Shown piece by piece: positions 1 to 13,600 of a stretch of 64,000 nucleotides of DNA (its first letter is position 1; every line of letters starts with the position of its first letter). Made by a program: the position numbers and the translations under genes. The stretch is from Cichorium intybus (Eukaryota > Streptophyta > Magnoliopsida > Asterales > Asteraceae): the NCBI GenBank assembly GCA_023525715.1, contig CM042014.1:20810063-20874062 (forward strand), written 5' to 3'. Below the pieces are notes generated by a model that saw nothing but the letters and a program-made list of their open reading frames with translations, had not been told where the DNA came from and searched no databases.

Positions 1-2768
1 TTTCAAATATAGCAGTTTACTTTCCATATAAGCTAGTAAATATATCATTCTTGCAAATATTTTCACAAATAAAAATATTATATGAAATCTAAAAAAAAAT
101 ACTTACTTACTTGCCATGTATCCCAAAATGGGTAAAAATATACTACATGTACTCATCTTAGTAGCTAGGTACGTCTAGCTACGCTAATCCACGTAACTTT
201 ACCCTTTCATTGCTTCCAACCGTCCTTCAATCTCTATTAATCTAATAGAATATTAGAGCTTATTAGACAACTAAAGATATAGTAATCGTCTAATCAATCT
301 TGAAGTACTTCTAGTCATCATCTAGTTGTATTCCAATGTCCAAGTATGACTCTTAAGGTATAATAACTATTTTAGACAATTTTACCCTTTTGTCCCATCT
401 TGACCAAAAATGGCATTTTCAAGTTCTACAATGTTATTTTAGCAACTTTCATATTTTTACATCTTTATAAGCTTATTTCAATGGTTAGATGTCAAAACAT
501 CTTCCTTTTTACTAGTTTATGCCATTTCGGCAAAATTCAACAAATAAAGTTTCTAAAAATAGAAACCGTCAAAATCTTGATATTTCCTTTCCAAAAGTCA
601 CTAATATGTTGTCAACCTTTCACAAGTTTCATCAAAATTTCAACTTTTATTTTCATGCATCTAATTTAGACTAAAATAAAAACTTTTAGTTTCAACTACA
701 ACTCTTTAAGTCCATTTTTCGACTTAACCAAAACATATTATCTCTTGACCCAAACTTGGTTATGTCCTTCTTATATACATATTCTCATCATAATGTATTA
801 TAATATTAAAGTTTGGTGTCACTTTCCAACTTTTCGTTTTTCATGTTTTAAACGACAACTTAATTGCCATTTTTACCAAATTTATAATTTTGACCAAATA
901 TAAGTAATCGCTCATATAGATGATCTTGAGTTCTTATCACCCATTTCCAAGTTCACTTGTGTTATACAACATATCCAACTACTCTCATTTGTTTATCTCG
1001 TCCAATTTGACCAATTTACAAAAATTATCCCATTTTAGTCTTTCTTTATGTAGTAGAATTCAAGATTCCATTCTTTTCTTCTAGATCTCAAATCCAAGCT
1101 TCTTAACAACAAGTATCATTCTATAAAACCACTACCAAGTTAATTTTCCATTGTTTCATCGATCATTTATATATCAAATTCAACATAAGGCTTAAAGTTT
1201 CATTAATATAAAAACCAAATGTGTCCAAGTTCCAAATCAACTCAAGTGTTCTTGATTCTTGAAACTATTATCAACCATGCATTCAATCATCCAAGCCAAA
1301 AAAACAAAACTTTTCAATCGTATGTACTCTTGAATCCATAAAGTCGTTAGAAACTAAAAACCAACTTCGAATCTAACATGCATCAAGAGTTTTCGGATTC
1401 AACATACTAGGGTTTCAAAAATAAGTTTTTACCTTTCAATTCCCTGACCAAAAATCTGGAATTAGGAGGGTTCTTGACCATAACAGTGGGAATCGGACCT
1501 GTAGAACATCTTCATCAGAAATCAAGTGTTAAACTTGACACACATCACTGATTTCTACCAAATTTCAGAAACCAAACGTCAAATATTTACCTTAGATCTG
1601 ATGTTCATCAGAAGGTTTGGATTTTTAGGGCTGGAAGTTGCAAGAACGATCTCTAACATCATATATTAGAACCGTTGCCGCAGCCACCAGCAGCCATGCT
1701 TGTTCCCAGATCTCTCTCTCTCCCTTTTTTTTTAAATCGCGAACCACACAAACCAAAATCGATTGTCTACAGTCACCGGAGCTAGTCGCCGCCACCGGTG
1801 GTGGTTCTTTGTCGGATCTGAACCATCAGCAACGAAAAGGTTGCTGCCTCGGCTCTCCCGATCGATCCTATCGTCTCATAGTTGGAAATCGCAAAGCACA
1901 ATGCCAGCTCCGACCTTCCTTTCTCGATCACGACTTTGCTCGGATTTCACTCTTCTCTCACGCGATCACTCCTTCCCCCTCTTGAATAATCGATTTCTTG
2001 GTTTTGAAACTAGTGTGCATATTTGCGTGTTTAATAGACAAAAGTCGACCTCATATGAAAGAACACGCACACAGGATAGAAGGAATACGACTCCTGGTTT
2101 TAATTTAGGTCAGAATTGCAAAATTCCCAAATTGCCCCTGAACTCCTTGCCTTAGAAAAATTATTCAGTTTTTGTTATTATTTTTCATGATTTTCACTTG
2201 GTCATAACTTCTGCATATGACTTCCAAATTTTACAAATCTTATACCTTTAGAAAGGTGGGAATGAGCTTTATAATTTTCTCCTACTGACGTAAGTCTGAA
2301 TCTTAATAGATTTTCCGATACAGCCCCTCAAACATGGGCACTTGGCCATTTTTGTCACTTTTGGACTATTTTAATTCCATCATAACTCGTTCGTTACAAC
2401 TTCGAATGACCTGAATCTTTTTCCTATATTTTTGTTATCTCAACTATTACCTAAGTCATATTGATGACTTTTCCCCAATTCTTTATAGATTTTGAGATAT
2501 TAATTTCCAAAGTTTGCAAAATAAACTTTTCACTTTTAGTCATTTATTTTAAACTTTGCTCTCATGTCTTTAAAATTAAAATTCTAATCAAACTAATATC
2601 TCATATTGACTAAATAAAATGTCTTAACCCATCCATTTCCATATTTGCACCTTATTTGACCATTTCGCCCTCTCATAATATATTTACTTTGTTTAGGTTT
2701 TGAACCCTTCTATACCAAATGCTTGTATCAAATCCTTATATTATCTATGTCAAAAATTTCGGTTGTCA
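1..2768 (-). repeat. LTR copy (3' LTR in element sense), incomplete
   Basis: Near-perfect direct repeat of 6683-9449. The differences I saw are 9 versus 8 A residues near position 98 and a t/c change near 156. ORFs of 115 and 130 codons at 1638-2155 recur identically in the other copy. They are LTR shadows without family resemblance and should not be annotated as genes. Confidence 0.9.
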
Positions 2769-5700
2769 CAATTATCTACCCCTTAAACAGATTCCGTCCT
2801 CGGAATCACTAATATGGAAGAGGACTTAGCTTACAACTACATCACCTCACGTAAGTTATGACTTCTTACTAAGTCTTTAATAAAGATCTTGCTTCCACTC
2901 CTCATTACTCTTGTGAAGTACATTAATTGGTCGTCCCTATGATGTTAGCTGCTTTCATTTCTTATGTTTCATTCGCATAGCTTATTAGCGCTATGACTTA
3001 CTTCCATCAGGACCTTGCCAACTCCCTACATTAGCTATCATAGTGAGGTTGACTTTTCCAATAGTCAACTTATACTCCATTCATTTCCTTATTGTCACTT
3101 GCACCTAAAGTAGCATTCTACTTTGTCATTCATACTTAGCCGTCAGTCATAAGATCTTTATCTCCATGAGTCTTTCTCTTCCTTCGAATCCTTTTATATT
3201 AAATGGCCTTGACCACTAGATTATTCTTACCCTGACATTAGGTCATCCTTGTACCCATATCGCTTATAAGATTTCAGTTTTCACTAATTTAGTGTTACAC
3301 TTTACTAAGTTCCAAATTTTATTCGACCATTCTAATTGATCATCACGTTTCTTGAATTACCGCAGTAATGTTACTATAAATGATTAGAGAATCATTTATT
3401 TCGTTTCATTGCACGCATACCAGTAGTTCAGCCACTATCCATGTCCTTTGCATCAATCTTTAAAATTCTTAATCACCCTTCTTAACTCGGGAACTTACAG
3501 CTACATGAGTTGTGACATCCACAAGCATGCTTCCATCTTCTAGATGCATCCGTGAAAATCAAGAATCTTGCTTGGACTTTCAATCATCTGTACGATTCAT
3601 GCGAAAATTTACTTCCACAATAGGATCCAATTCCTTGCGTCATCGTCCCATTGATGACATGCATACCTTAAAGTATCATATTATGTCTTTCGTCAGCTCC
3701 TGATCTTCCGTTGCATTCCATTCATCAAGTCTTTAGACTTTAACTCACTCTACTCCATTAATATAACTTTTCAAATGGCTATGTATCCATGGTCTTCCCA
3801 TCTACCCCTTAAACGAAAATGAAGGGCATTTTCGTTTAAGGTCCAACTCCGTACATGATAGAACCTATTCCATTTGTCCATTCTTACTTTTCGTTAACCC
3901 TTGATAACCTTTTGACACCATTAAATGTCAGTTTCCATATGTTCTGAACTAACTCCATGCTTGCTGACATGAGACTATTATGTCTATTAAATCAATTAGC
4001 CTTCCACTCAGAATATCACCTTTGTGATAATCATCTCATGGTGAGAAAATACTAATCACGTTACAGCCCATGCCATGGTTTCCTAAAATTCATCATTCAT
4101 GTGCTAAATCAAGCACAACCATCGTGCTGATCTTACTTATCCAAAATAATTACAATGTTCTTCTTTAAGTTGTGAATTAACAACTTACGTCTCAAGCTAT
4201 TGTCATTAATTACTACATAGACGTGGCACAATTTCAATGTCTAGACTTGTTAATGCGTCAACTTCATCTTATATCTAACTTCTGGCAATGAACAGTCCCT
4301 TAAGAACAATCAAGAAGCTTCAAGAATCATCACACATACACACTTATAACTCAATATAGCTCAAGCGTCACTATCTTCCAATGTCGTATTGCGCCTACTT
4401 AAGCGGCGTGCCCTCTCTTCATTTTAGTATTTCGTCCATGATGTATCCTTTCGAACATCAACTTGTGCTCAAACATAGCATCGTGTCTTCCACATAAATG
4501 AATCGTGACACTCACGACCCCATCTTACTGATAATCTCACTGCACGTTAGCTTGGGCAATCTGCTTTCAATTTTGTACACTACTATAGCAGTCAACTTAC
4601 CGTCAAGTAGTGATCCCCGTATGATTGCGTCATGTAGAACAAGGCATAAAATCCTTGTCTTGCTTAAACCTTCTTAACCACGGCACTTAAGCTGCCAAGC
4701 TTCGACAATGTGCTTTAAACATGTGTTATGTCATACTCAGTCATTTGATGCGTGAAATCTTCAGCACCTTTACACGTAGCTTAGGCTCATATAGACAACA
4801 AAGCTATAATAGAGTATAGTACATAAAATTTCGTACCTTTGTTACTCTTCCATTTTCTTTTCTTTCCCTCTTTGAGCATTTCATTTGTCATCTTATCTGT
4901 TAAGTCATCATACTTACGACTTAATCTCTTTTCTCGTCCTTCAGATGCTTTTACTTGTTATACTCCTTCAGGTTCGGAAGTCATAACTTCCCAATTTCTT
5001 GACTATTTTGCTCTTCCTTATCTTCATGCATTACTATCATCTTGGGTTCTTTGCCTTGATTAGGCGTTTTACTTTCATTTTCTAACCAACATACATAATC
5101 GTAACATAAAATAAATAATTCCATTTGGGTGGCATACACCCCTCATACTTCTTAGGTGCTTTCATTCATACTTCATCTTAATCTGATAAGCATACTTATA
5201 GTGCTAATCAGTCTACATAAGGCATAACAGTTGCCATATTTGTCCATTTCGGGTATCTAAACTACATGGTACATTACCATTGCATTATTTTTAATAATTT
5301 AAGTCATACTTGATCTTATTATATATGTATAACAATCATGTCATTCGAACTTTAAATTCCTCTTTTCTACTTTCTTCTTGTATCTCCTACCAGATTCCCA
5401 TGATTCCTTCGTGATTCCACCAATCTCATATACGTATCCTGTGATTATGATAATACGGGCCCATATTATCATAACCACCTATACATATTTCATTTTGGCA
5501 TCACCACTAGGTCTCCTGGTTCAATGGTCCAGGTTAGCTTAATACATTATAAAATATATACTATTAACATGTATCAAGGAATCTTAATGCTTATAAGCAT
5601 ATACTTGCATATGTGTAACAATTATAGAAAATAAGCACATAATTCCCTAATAGTCCAATATCATCTTAGACTCAACAGTCTCATCATTCTATAGGCATGT

Positions 5701-5878
5701 AACCTATCTTAAGTTCTTAGGTTAATCAACCTATCTTACGAAGCACCTTATCAAAGCCTTAGCTTTCTTGCTTACGGTCTTATCTTAAGTTTGTATTCTC
5801 ACTTAAGCCTCACACAGTTTAAGCTTAGGTTCGAGTCTCGACACCTAATTCGCTTAAACTATGGCTCTGATACCAACT
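2769..5878 (-). other. Non-coding interior of the LARD element
   Basis: About 3.1 kb between the two LTRs. The longest ORFs are under 80 codons and resemble no retroelement protein. The segment contains only the priming signals at its two edges. It is best described as the long non-coding interior typical of LARD elements. Confidence 0.75.
5862..5875 (-). other. Primer-binding site (initiator Met-tRNA)
   Basis: The minus strand reads TGGTATCAGAGCCA, complementary to the 3' end of plant initiator methionine tRNA, 3 bp inside the LTR boundary at 5879. It sets the minus-strand direction of the element. Confidence 0.85.
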
Positions 5879-8800
5879 TGTAACACCCCAACTTTTACAA
5901 ACCATTTTCATTACATAAAAACATATTTTACAAAATACGGTTTACCAAAAACCATTGTCTTTGTTTTTAAATACAACAAGGGGTATTACAAATACATATC
6001 AAACAACCATAAAGTTTAAGAGAAATGATTTAATCAATACCAATACATGATAGCTGTATCCAGCTCCACTCTTTCACACTCTAGGACTTATTTTACAACT
6101 TCAAACTATCTTACATCATCGTACCTGAACCTGGAATACATGGCATAAAAATAGAATACGTAAAACAAAAATGTCTCGTGAGCTACATGAGTTTAAGACT
6201 CAAACATTTAATCTCTTTTCCAACCTTTTATAAAAATTTATAACATAAACATTTGCTAAAACTTTATAGTATTAATATACTATAACTCTTTACTTTTCAA
6301 AATCATTTCATATCATACTTTGCAAAATTAGCTTCTTTCATACTTACTTTGACTGGTTTTATAAACTTGCAGGAATTTTTATACTTAGGGCGTTAATCAC
6401 TATAAGTGATACCCCAAGTCTCTACAGCTAGAAAGAACGAATCAATCCTCACAGTAGAAGTGCTGAGGCAGTCTACTTCGCGAAGGGGTTTTCCTAGTAG
6501 ACTCCTTACCTAACCCGGGTAGGTGGAACATAGTTCCCTTACTAACATTGCTAGCCACAATACCAGTCATATAAAAATACTTTCTGGAAACTGAAACATT
6601 ACTTGTACACGTAATGGCTAAATGCCAAGCTTTTGACTTAAACATGCTTTTACCATAATCTAGGCTATTGCCAAAATCATACTTTCAAATATAGCAGTTT
6701 ACTTTCCATATAAGCTAGTAAATATATCATTCTTGCAAATATTTTCACAAATAAAAATATTATATGAAATCTAAAAAAAATACTTACTTACTTGCCATGT
6801 ATCCCAAAATGGGTAAAAATATACTACATGTACTCACCTTAGTAGCTAGGTACGTCTAGCTACGCTAATCCACGTAACTTTACCCTTTCATTGCTTCCAA
6901 CCGTCCTTCAATCTCTATTAATCTAATAGAATATTAGAGCTTATTAGACAACTAAAGATATAGTAATCGTCTAATCAATCTTGAAGTACTTCTAGTCATC
7001 ATCTAGTTGTATTCCAATGTCCAAGTATGACTCTTAAGGTATAATAACTATTTTAGACAATTTTACCCTTTTGTCCCATCTTGACCAAAAATGGCATTTT
7101 CAAGTTCTACAATGTTATTTTAGCAACTTTCATATTTTTACATCTTTATAAGCTTATTTCAATGGTTAGATGTCAAAACATCTTCCTTTTTACTAGTTTA
7201 TGCCATTTCGGCAAAATTCAACAAATAAAGTTTCTAAAAATAGAAACCGTCAAAATCTTGATATTTCCTTTCCAAAAGTCACTAATATGTTGTCAACCTT
7301 TCACAAGTTTCATCAAAATTTCAACTTTTATTTTCATGCATCTAATTTAGACTAAAATAAAAACTTTTAGTTTCAACTACAACTCTTTAAGTCCATTTTT
7401 CGACTTAACCAAAACATATTATCTCTTGACCCAAACTTGGTTATGTCCTTCTTATATACATATTCTCATCATAATGTATTATAATATTAAAGTTTGGTGT
7501 CACTTTCCAACTTTTCGTTTTTCATGTTTTAAACGACAACTTAATTGCCATTTTTACCAAATTTATAATTTTGACCAAATATAAGTAATCGCTCATATAG
7601 ATGATCTTGAGTTCTTATCACCCATTTCCAAGTTCACTTGTGTTATACAACATATCCAACTACTCTCATTTGTTTATCTCGTCCAATTTGACCAATTTAC
7701 AAAAATTATCCCATTTTAGTCTTTCTTTATGTAGTAGAATTCAAGATTCCATTCTTTTCTTCTAGATCTCAAATCCAAGCTTCTTAACAACAAGTATCAT
7801 TCTATAAAACCACTACCAAGTTAATTTTCCATTGTTTCATCGATCATTTATATATCAAATTCAACATAAGGCTTAAAGTTTCATTAATATAAAAACCAAA
7901 TGTGTCCAAGTTCCAAATCAACTCAAGTGTTCTTGATTCTTGAAACTATTATCAACCATGCATTCAATCATCCAAGCCAAAAAAACAAAACTTTTCAATC
8001 GTATGTACTCTTGAATCCATAAAGTCGTTAGAAACTAAAAACCAACTTCGAATCTAACATGCATCAAGAGTTTTCGGATTCAACATACTAGGGTTTCAAA
8101 AATAAGTTTTTACCTTTCAATTCCCTGACCAAAAATCTGGAATTAGGAGGGTTCTTGACCATAACAGTGGGAATCGGACCTGTAGAACATCTTCATCAGA
8201 AATCAAGTGTTAAACTTGACACACATCACTGATTTCTACCAAATTTCAGAAACCAAACGTCAAATATTTACCTTAGATCTGATGTTCATCAGAAGGTTTG
8301 GATTTTTAGGGCTGGAAGTTGCAAGAACGATCTCTAACATCATATATTAGAACCGTTGCCGCAGCCACCAGCAGCCATGCTTGTTCCCAGATCTCTCTCT
8401 CTCCCTTTTTTTTTAAATCGCGAACCACACAAACCAAAATCGATTGTCTACAGTCACCGGAGCTAGTCGCCGCCACCGGTGGTGGTTCTTTGTCGGATCT
8501 GAACCATCAGCAACGAAAAGGTTGCTGCCTCGGCTCTCCCGATCGATCCTATCGTCTCATAGTTGGAAATCGCAAAGCACAATGCCAGCTCCGACCTTCC
8601 TTTCTCGATCACGACTTTGCTCGGATTTCACTCTTCTCTCACGCGATCACTCCTTCCCCCTCTTGAATAATCGATTTCTTGGTTTTGAAACTAGTGTGCA
8701 TATTTGCGTGTTTAATAGACAAAAGTCGACCTCATATGAAAGAACACGCACACAGGATAGAAGGAATACGACTCCTGGTTTTAATTTAGGTCAGAATTGC

Positions 8801-9449
8801 AAAATTCCCAAATTGCCCCTGAACTCCTTGCCTTAGAAAAATTATTCAGTTTTTGTTATTATTTTTCATGATTTTCACTTGGTCATAACTTCTGCATATG
8901 ACTTCCAAATTTTACAAATCTTATACCTTTAGAAAGGTGGGAATGAGCTTTATAATTTTCTCCTACTGACGTAAGTCTGAATCTTAATAGATTTTCCGAT
9001 ACAGCCCCTCAAACATGGGCACTTGGCCATTTTTGTCACTTTTGGACTATTTTAATTCCATCATAACTCGTTCGTTACAACTTCGAATGACCTGAATCTT
9101 TTTCCTATATTTTTGTTATCTCAACTATTACCTAAGTCATATTGATGACTTTTCCCCAATTCTTTATAGATTTTGAGATATTAATTTCCAAAGTTTGCAA
9201 AATAAACTTTTCACTTTTAGTCATTTATTTTAAACTTTGCTCTCATGTCTTTAAAATTAAAATTCTAATCAAACTAATATCTCATATTGACTAAATAAAA
9301 TGTCTTAACCCATCCATTTCCATATTTGCACCTTATTTGACCATTTCGCCCTCTCATAATATATTTACTTTGTTTAGGTTTTGAACCCTTCTATACCAAA
9401 TGCTTGTATCAAATCCTTATATTATCTATGTCAAAAATTTCGGTTGTCA
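5879..9449 (-). repeat. Complete LTR of the LARD element (5' LTR in element sense)
   Basis: 3571 bp with termini TGACAACC...GGGGTGTTACA on the minus strand (TG...CA). It carries a block (6172-6191) also seen in the two unrelated-looking solo LTRs at 19.7-25.8 kb. The base pairs next to its right edge (cccaa) should be half of the target duplication, but the partner lies outside the window. Confidence 0.9.
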
Positions 9450-10025
9450 CCCAACGAGACTATTTAGAAAAAATAAATATAATAAAGCATATGAATTTTA
9501 TAGAAGTAATCGTTATAGATTACTAAATATTTAATATAGATTTAAATATTTTTTTAAACAAATATCAAATAAAATCATAATTATAAGAAAAAATAAATAC
9601 AAAAACCAGAAAGCATGCTGTTAATTTAAATTAAATACTTGAAATTGAAACATGACCAAATAAATAGTTTTTAATACAATTTAGAAATAGATAAAAGTAA
9701 AAGTATATCGAAATTAAACAAAAAATATATATACATGCGCAACCTATATGTAGATGCTATTAAAATTGTGTGATTTGAGATAACTATTTAAGTTGAACCA
9801 TATTAATTTTAATTTTATTTGATGAATTGTATTCATTTACTATAATTATTATAACTTTTTGTATTCCAAATTTTAGATACGTGTATCTATTATCATATAA
9901 TTGAAAATAATAATGATATTTTTATATAAACTATTTAAAAATTATGTAAAATAACATGTATATATCTATATTCTAATTCTTACTATACAAGTTTCTTCCT
10001 GCGCAACGCGCGGGCATTCGTCTAG
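9450..10025 (+). mobile_element. Helitron 3' end, 5' part separated by the LARD insertion
   Basis: The canonical plant Helitron 3' terminus is present: a GC-rich hairpin at 9998-10014 (7-bp stem CCTGCGC/GCGCGGG with one G-T pair, 3-nt loop), then a short spacer and terminal CTAG at 10022-10025, followed by T. The AT-rich upstream 550 bp is non-coding. The 5' TC end is not visible, because the LARD element begins at 9449. Confidence 0.7.
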
Positions 10026-10690
10026 TTTCTTATAAAACTTGACAAAATATGTGTTTTGGTACAAAAAAGATGAAATTACATTGTTTATGTTTTATAAATT
10101 TATAATTATGTTGAAAAATATAAAATATATGAGAATTATAAAAATCGGGTTGACCCTGCAGTTAAACCGGTTGACCCGTGACCCGATCATCATAACCAGA
10201 TCAATTAAAAACCCGAGTTTTAAAACATTGCTTTTTATGTCTTTTTTACTAGCCCATTTCTAGTTGTTCTATTTATTAATTTTCGCCGTTCAAAAAATTT
10301 AAATTCTATGAAAAAATTTCATTACCCACATAATTATTGGAAAATGATAAAACTAAAATACCTAAAAATGTTTATGGCGGGACAAAAATATCTTTACAGA
10401 AGGAAAGAACAGCCGTTTTCACCCTATCTCCCCTGATTTTTGACCTAAGCAATACATACAAGATACCTATATCTATAACCTTCTCTCCAGACCCACCTTG
10501 ATTACTTTATTCAGTAATCTTTAAAACCACCGATCATATCTTCTCTGGAAAATATTGTTGACTATGTACAGGAAATAGTCGTTTCGATTGGGGTTTGTTT
10601 ACTTGCTGGGAAATAGTTGATTATGCTTAGGGTTTGATCACAGATAATGGTAGATTCAGGAGTTAGTAGGTTCTTATTGTCATGTAGGAA
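10026..10690 (+). promoter_or_regulatory. Promoter and 5' leader region of the MLK kinase gene
   Basis: Non-coding stretch between the Helitron end and the kinase start codon. Positions 10145-10220 hold a short repeat-like segment rich in cgggtt/acccg that is common in plant intergenic DNA. The last 200 bp probably form the 5' leader. It holds several upstream ATGs (10623, 10647 and the start-stop at 10682). No TATA box could be assigned with confidence. Confidence 0.45.
10682..10687 (+). promoter_or_regulatory. Minimal start-stop uORF (ATG TAG) before the kinase ATG
   Basis: ATGTAG lies 3 nt before the main ATG at 10691. AUG-stop elements are known to stall ribosomes in the boron transporter gene NIP5;1, where the sequence is AUGUAA. 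Whether this copy lies in the mRNA and acts the same way is inference. Confidence 0.45.
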
Positions 10691-13600
10691 ATGCCGGAGC
10701 TGCGCAGTGGAGTACGCCGTGCCCGTGCTTCTCCTGTAGTCGACAAGAAGAGAGGTGTCTCCGCGCGGAAGGCTGCGTCGGGGAAGAAGCGATCGGAGCA
10801 AATAATTGGTAAGTACGTCAAAACTCGAGCGGCTTGTGTTGAGGAGAAACAGCTTAAGAAGCCGCGGCGGCAGACGAAGGAGGAGAAAGACGGTTTAGCA
10901 CAAAACACGTTGGTTGTTGTTTCCGAAACAGAGGAAAGAGGAAGAGAAGCAGTCAAAGAAGTACGGATGGCGGATAGCGGCGGATTGAGCGCTAACAAGG
11001 TTACCGGGCAGGAGGAAGAAGGAAATACCGCCCCTTTTCCCGATAGGGTACGCACTATCTCTGTTTTCGATTTTGTATCATAAAGCCTGTTAATTTTTGC
11101 ATGGTCTCAGTAAGGAAATGAACATCTTAATTACTCGAATGAAATTTCTGAAGTTCTGGGTGTATTTCCATAGTTGTCATGTACAGCTAGATGCATGCCG
11201 GTTTAGGGAAATTCCCATCATTAGTTTTAGCTACCCGTGAGCCATTTCAAGCCCTTGATCATCTTTGTAGTTGTTTTTTCTTTGTAATGGTTGCACTTGC
11301 CTATACCTTTTGACATTAAGTATAAATGGTGTCCTGTTATAATGCATTTGTATTTACATCAGGTTCAAGTAGGCGGATCACCACAATATAAAGTTGAGAG
11401 GAAGTTAGGAAAAGGTGGTTTTGGTCAGGTGTTTGTAGGTCGCCGTGTTTCTGGTGGAACTGATCGAATATCAGGTCCTGGGGCCATGGAGGTAATGTTT
11501 TTTGTCCCATATTTTTTTTTTTTTATTTTTTTTTTTCAAATCTGGATTTGGCCAACTTGCTTGTAACAGGTAGCTCTTAAATTTGAGCACAAAAATAGCA
11601 AAGGCTGCAGTTATGGTCCTCCATATGAGTGGCAAGTTTACAAGTATGTGCTTATTTTGTGTTCTATTGTGATCAAATTCAACATGGTGTTCTTTTAAAA
11701 GATGAAATTAGAAGTGGTATTGATGTTTCTTTTGGTCAAACAGCACTCTAGGTGGCAGTCATGGTGTGCCTAAAGTACACTACAAAGGAAAACAAGGAGA
11801 ATACTATGTAATGGTATGATAGTCCATTTCCTTTCCATATGTTTGAAAAGCTGTACAACATTATATCAATCTGTTTTCTTTATGTATTTCTCACTCTTTC
11901 AGGTCATGGACATGCTTGGACCTAGTTTATGGGATGTATGGAATTCATCTGGGCAATCGTGAGTTCTTGATCTTTTGTATATGTTAATATATTTTTCTTT
12001 CTTTTGGTTTCCTTTTTGTTGACTATGTCAAACATCCAGGATGTCATCTGAAATGGTAGCTTGTATAGCTGTTGAAGCTTTGTCAATTTTGGACAAGCTC
12101 CATTCAAGAGGGTATGATTATGACATCCAACTTTTATACCTTTTTGTTAGTTTTAAAGTTGAGATTTTGAGCTTGTTTCTTTCTTTAGTTATGTCCATGG
12201 AGATGTAAAACCGGAGAATTTTTTACTTGGTCAGCCATCAACATCTCAAGAAAAGAAACTATTTCTTGTTGATCTTGGACTAGGTAAGAAATCTTATTCA
12301 CTTCAAAAGATTGATACTTTTATTGCTTTCTTTAATGCTTCAATTGTTACATTAACACAGCAACAAAGTGGCGAGAGACTGCTAACGGTCAACACGTTGA
12401 CTACGATCAACGGCCCGACATGTTCAGGTCAAATTCAAACTACCAGTTTCTTGAAATAAACTATTTATTCTTTTACACTAAATGAATCTAAAATGATTTG
12501 TCGCCATGTCATTACAGGGGAACGGTTAGATATGCTAGCGTGCATGCACACTTGGGTAGGACTGCTTCTAGAAGAGATGATCTGGAATCACTTGCATATA
12601 CACTCATATTTCTTCACCGTGGCAGGCTACCATGGCAAGGTTATCAGGTAATTCTTGATTTACTAGATTCTTTATTTGCATATGTGATTAATCATTTGTT
12701 ATATTGATATATGATTGTATTCTGTTGTTTGTTAGGGTGACAATAAATCATTTCTAGTCTGCAAGAAGAAAATGGCCACATCTCCTGAAATGTTGTGCTG
12801 TTTTTGCCCTGCACCTGTAAGGCAGTTTCTGGAGATAGTTGTGAATATGAAGTTTGATGAAGAGCCGAATTATTCCAAGCTAATTTCTTTATTTGAGGGA
12901 CTAATTGGTCCTAATCCTGCCATAAGACCAATAAACACAGATGGTGCTCAAAAGGTTATTTATTCATCTTCTTACTAATGTATCTGTTGATAATATGTTA
13001 ACAAAAGAGATAATTAGTAATTACTGTTTCTATTTTGTGTTTTAACTACAGATTATATTTCAAGTTGGTCAAAAACGAGGTAGATTGAATCTTGATGATG
13101 AAGATGATGGACAGCCTTCTAAGAAAATCCGAATGGGAGTTCCTGCAACACAGTGGATTTCAATTTACAATGCCAGGCTACCAATGAAACAAAGGTTGAT
13201 GTTTTTTTATTTATTTATTTTATCTAAAGAAGAAAGTCTCTCTAATTTTATATCTAAAAAGTGTTTGTTGTGACTTGTTTATTAGGTACCATTACAATGT
13301 TGCAGATGCAAGATTGAGCCAACATGTTGAAAGAGGAAATGCTGATGGTTTATTAATAAGTTCTGTTTCATCTTGTTCAAATTTATGGGCTTTAATAATG
13401 GATGCTGGGACTGGCTTCTCAAGCCAAGTTTATGAATTGTCACCTTTCTTCTTACACAAGGTATATATACAAATACTCTACCATCTGAAACCACTTTGTA
13501 AGAAGTAATTTTAATATATTTTTCACATTTATGGTACAGGACTGGATTATGGAACAATGGGAGAAGAACTATTACATCAGTGCCATTGCTGGTTCCAACA

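Larger units (their letters stand above)
1..9449 (-). mobile_element. Young LARD-type LTR retrotransposon, non-autonomous, left LTR cut by window edge
   Basis: Positions 1-2768 and 6683-9449 are the same sequence at an offset of about 6681. The right LTR starts TGTAACACCCC at 5879 and ends GTCA at 9449 (3571 bp), so about 800 bp of the left LTR lie outside the window. A primer-binding site for initiator Met-tRNA (TGGTATCAGAGCCA on the minus strand, 5862-5875) sits 3 bp from the right LTR. A purine-rich tract (AAGGGGTAGATAAT, minus strand) abuts the other LTR at 2769-2784. Together these fix a minus-strand orientation. The roughly 3.1-kb interior has no long ORF and no recognisable gag, protease, RT or integrase, so the element must be mobilised in trans. 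I saw only one substitution and one homopolymer indel between the LTR copies, which implies a very recent insertion. Confidence 0.9.

Noticed and set aside
1638..2155. ORFs of 115 and 130 codons, repeated at 8319-8836
   Set aside because: They lie inside the two LTR copies, overlap each other in different frames and resemble no protein family.
10663..11055. 130-codon minus-strand ORF opposite MLK exon 1
   Set aside because: Shadow of the kinase first exon, with no domain.
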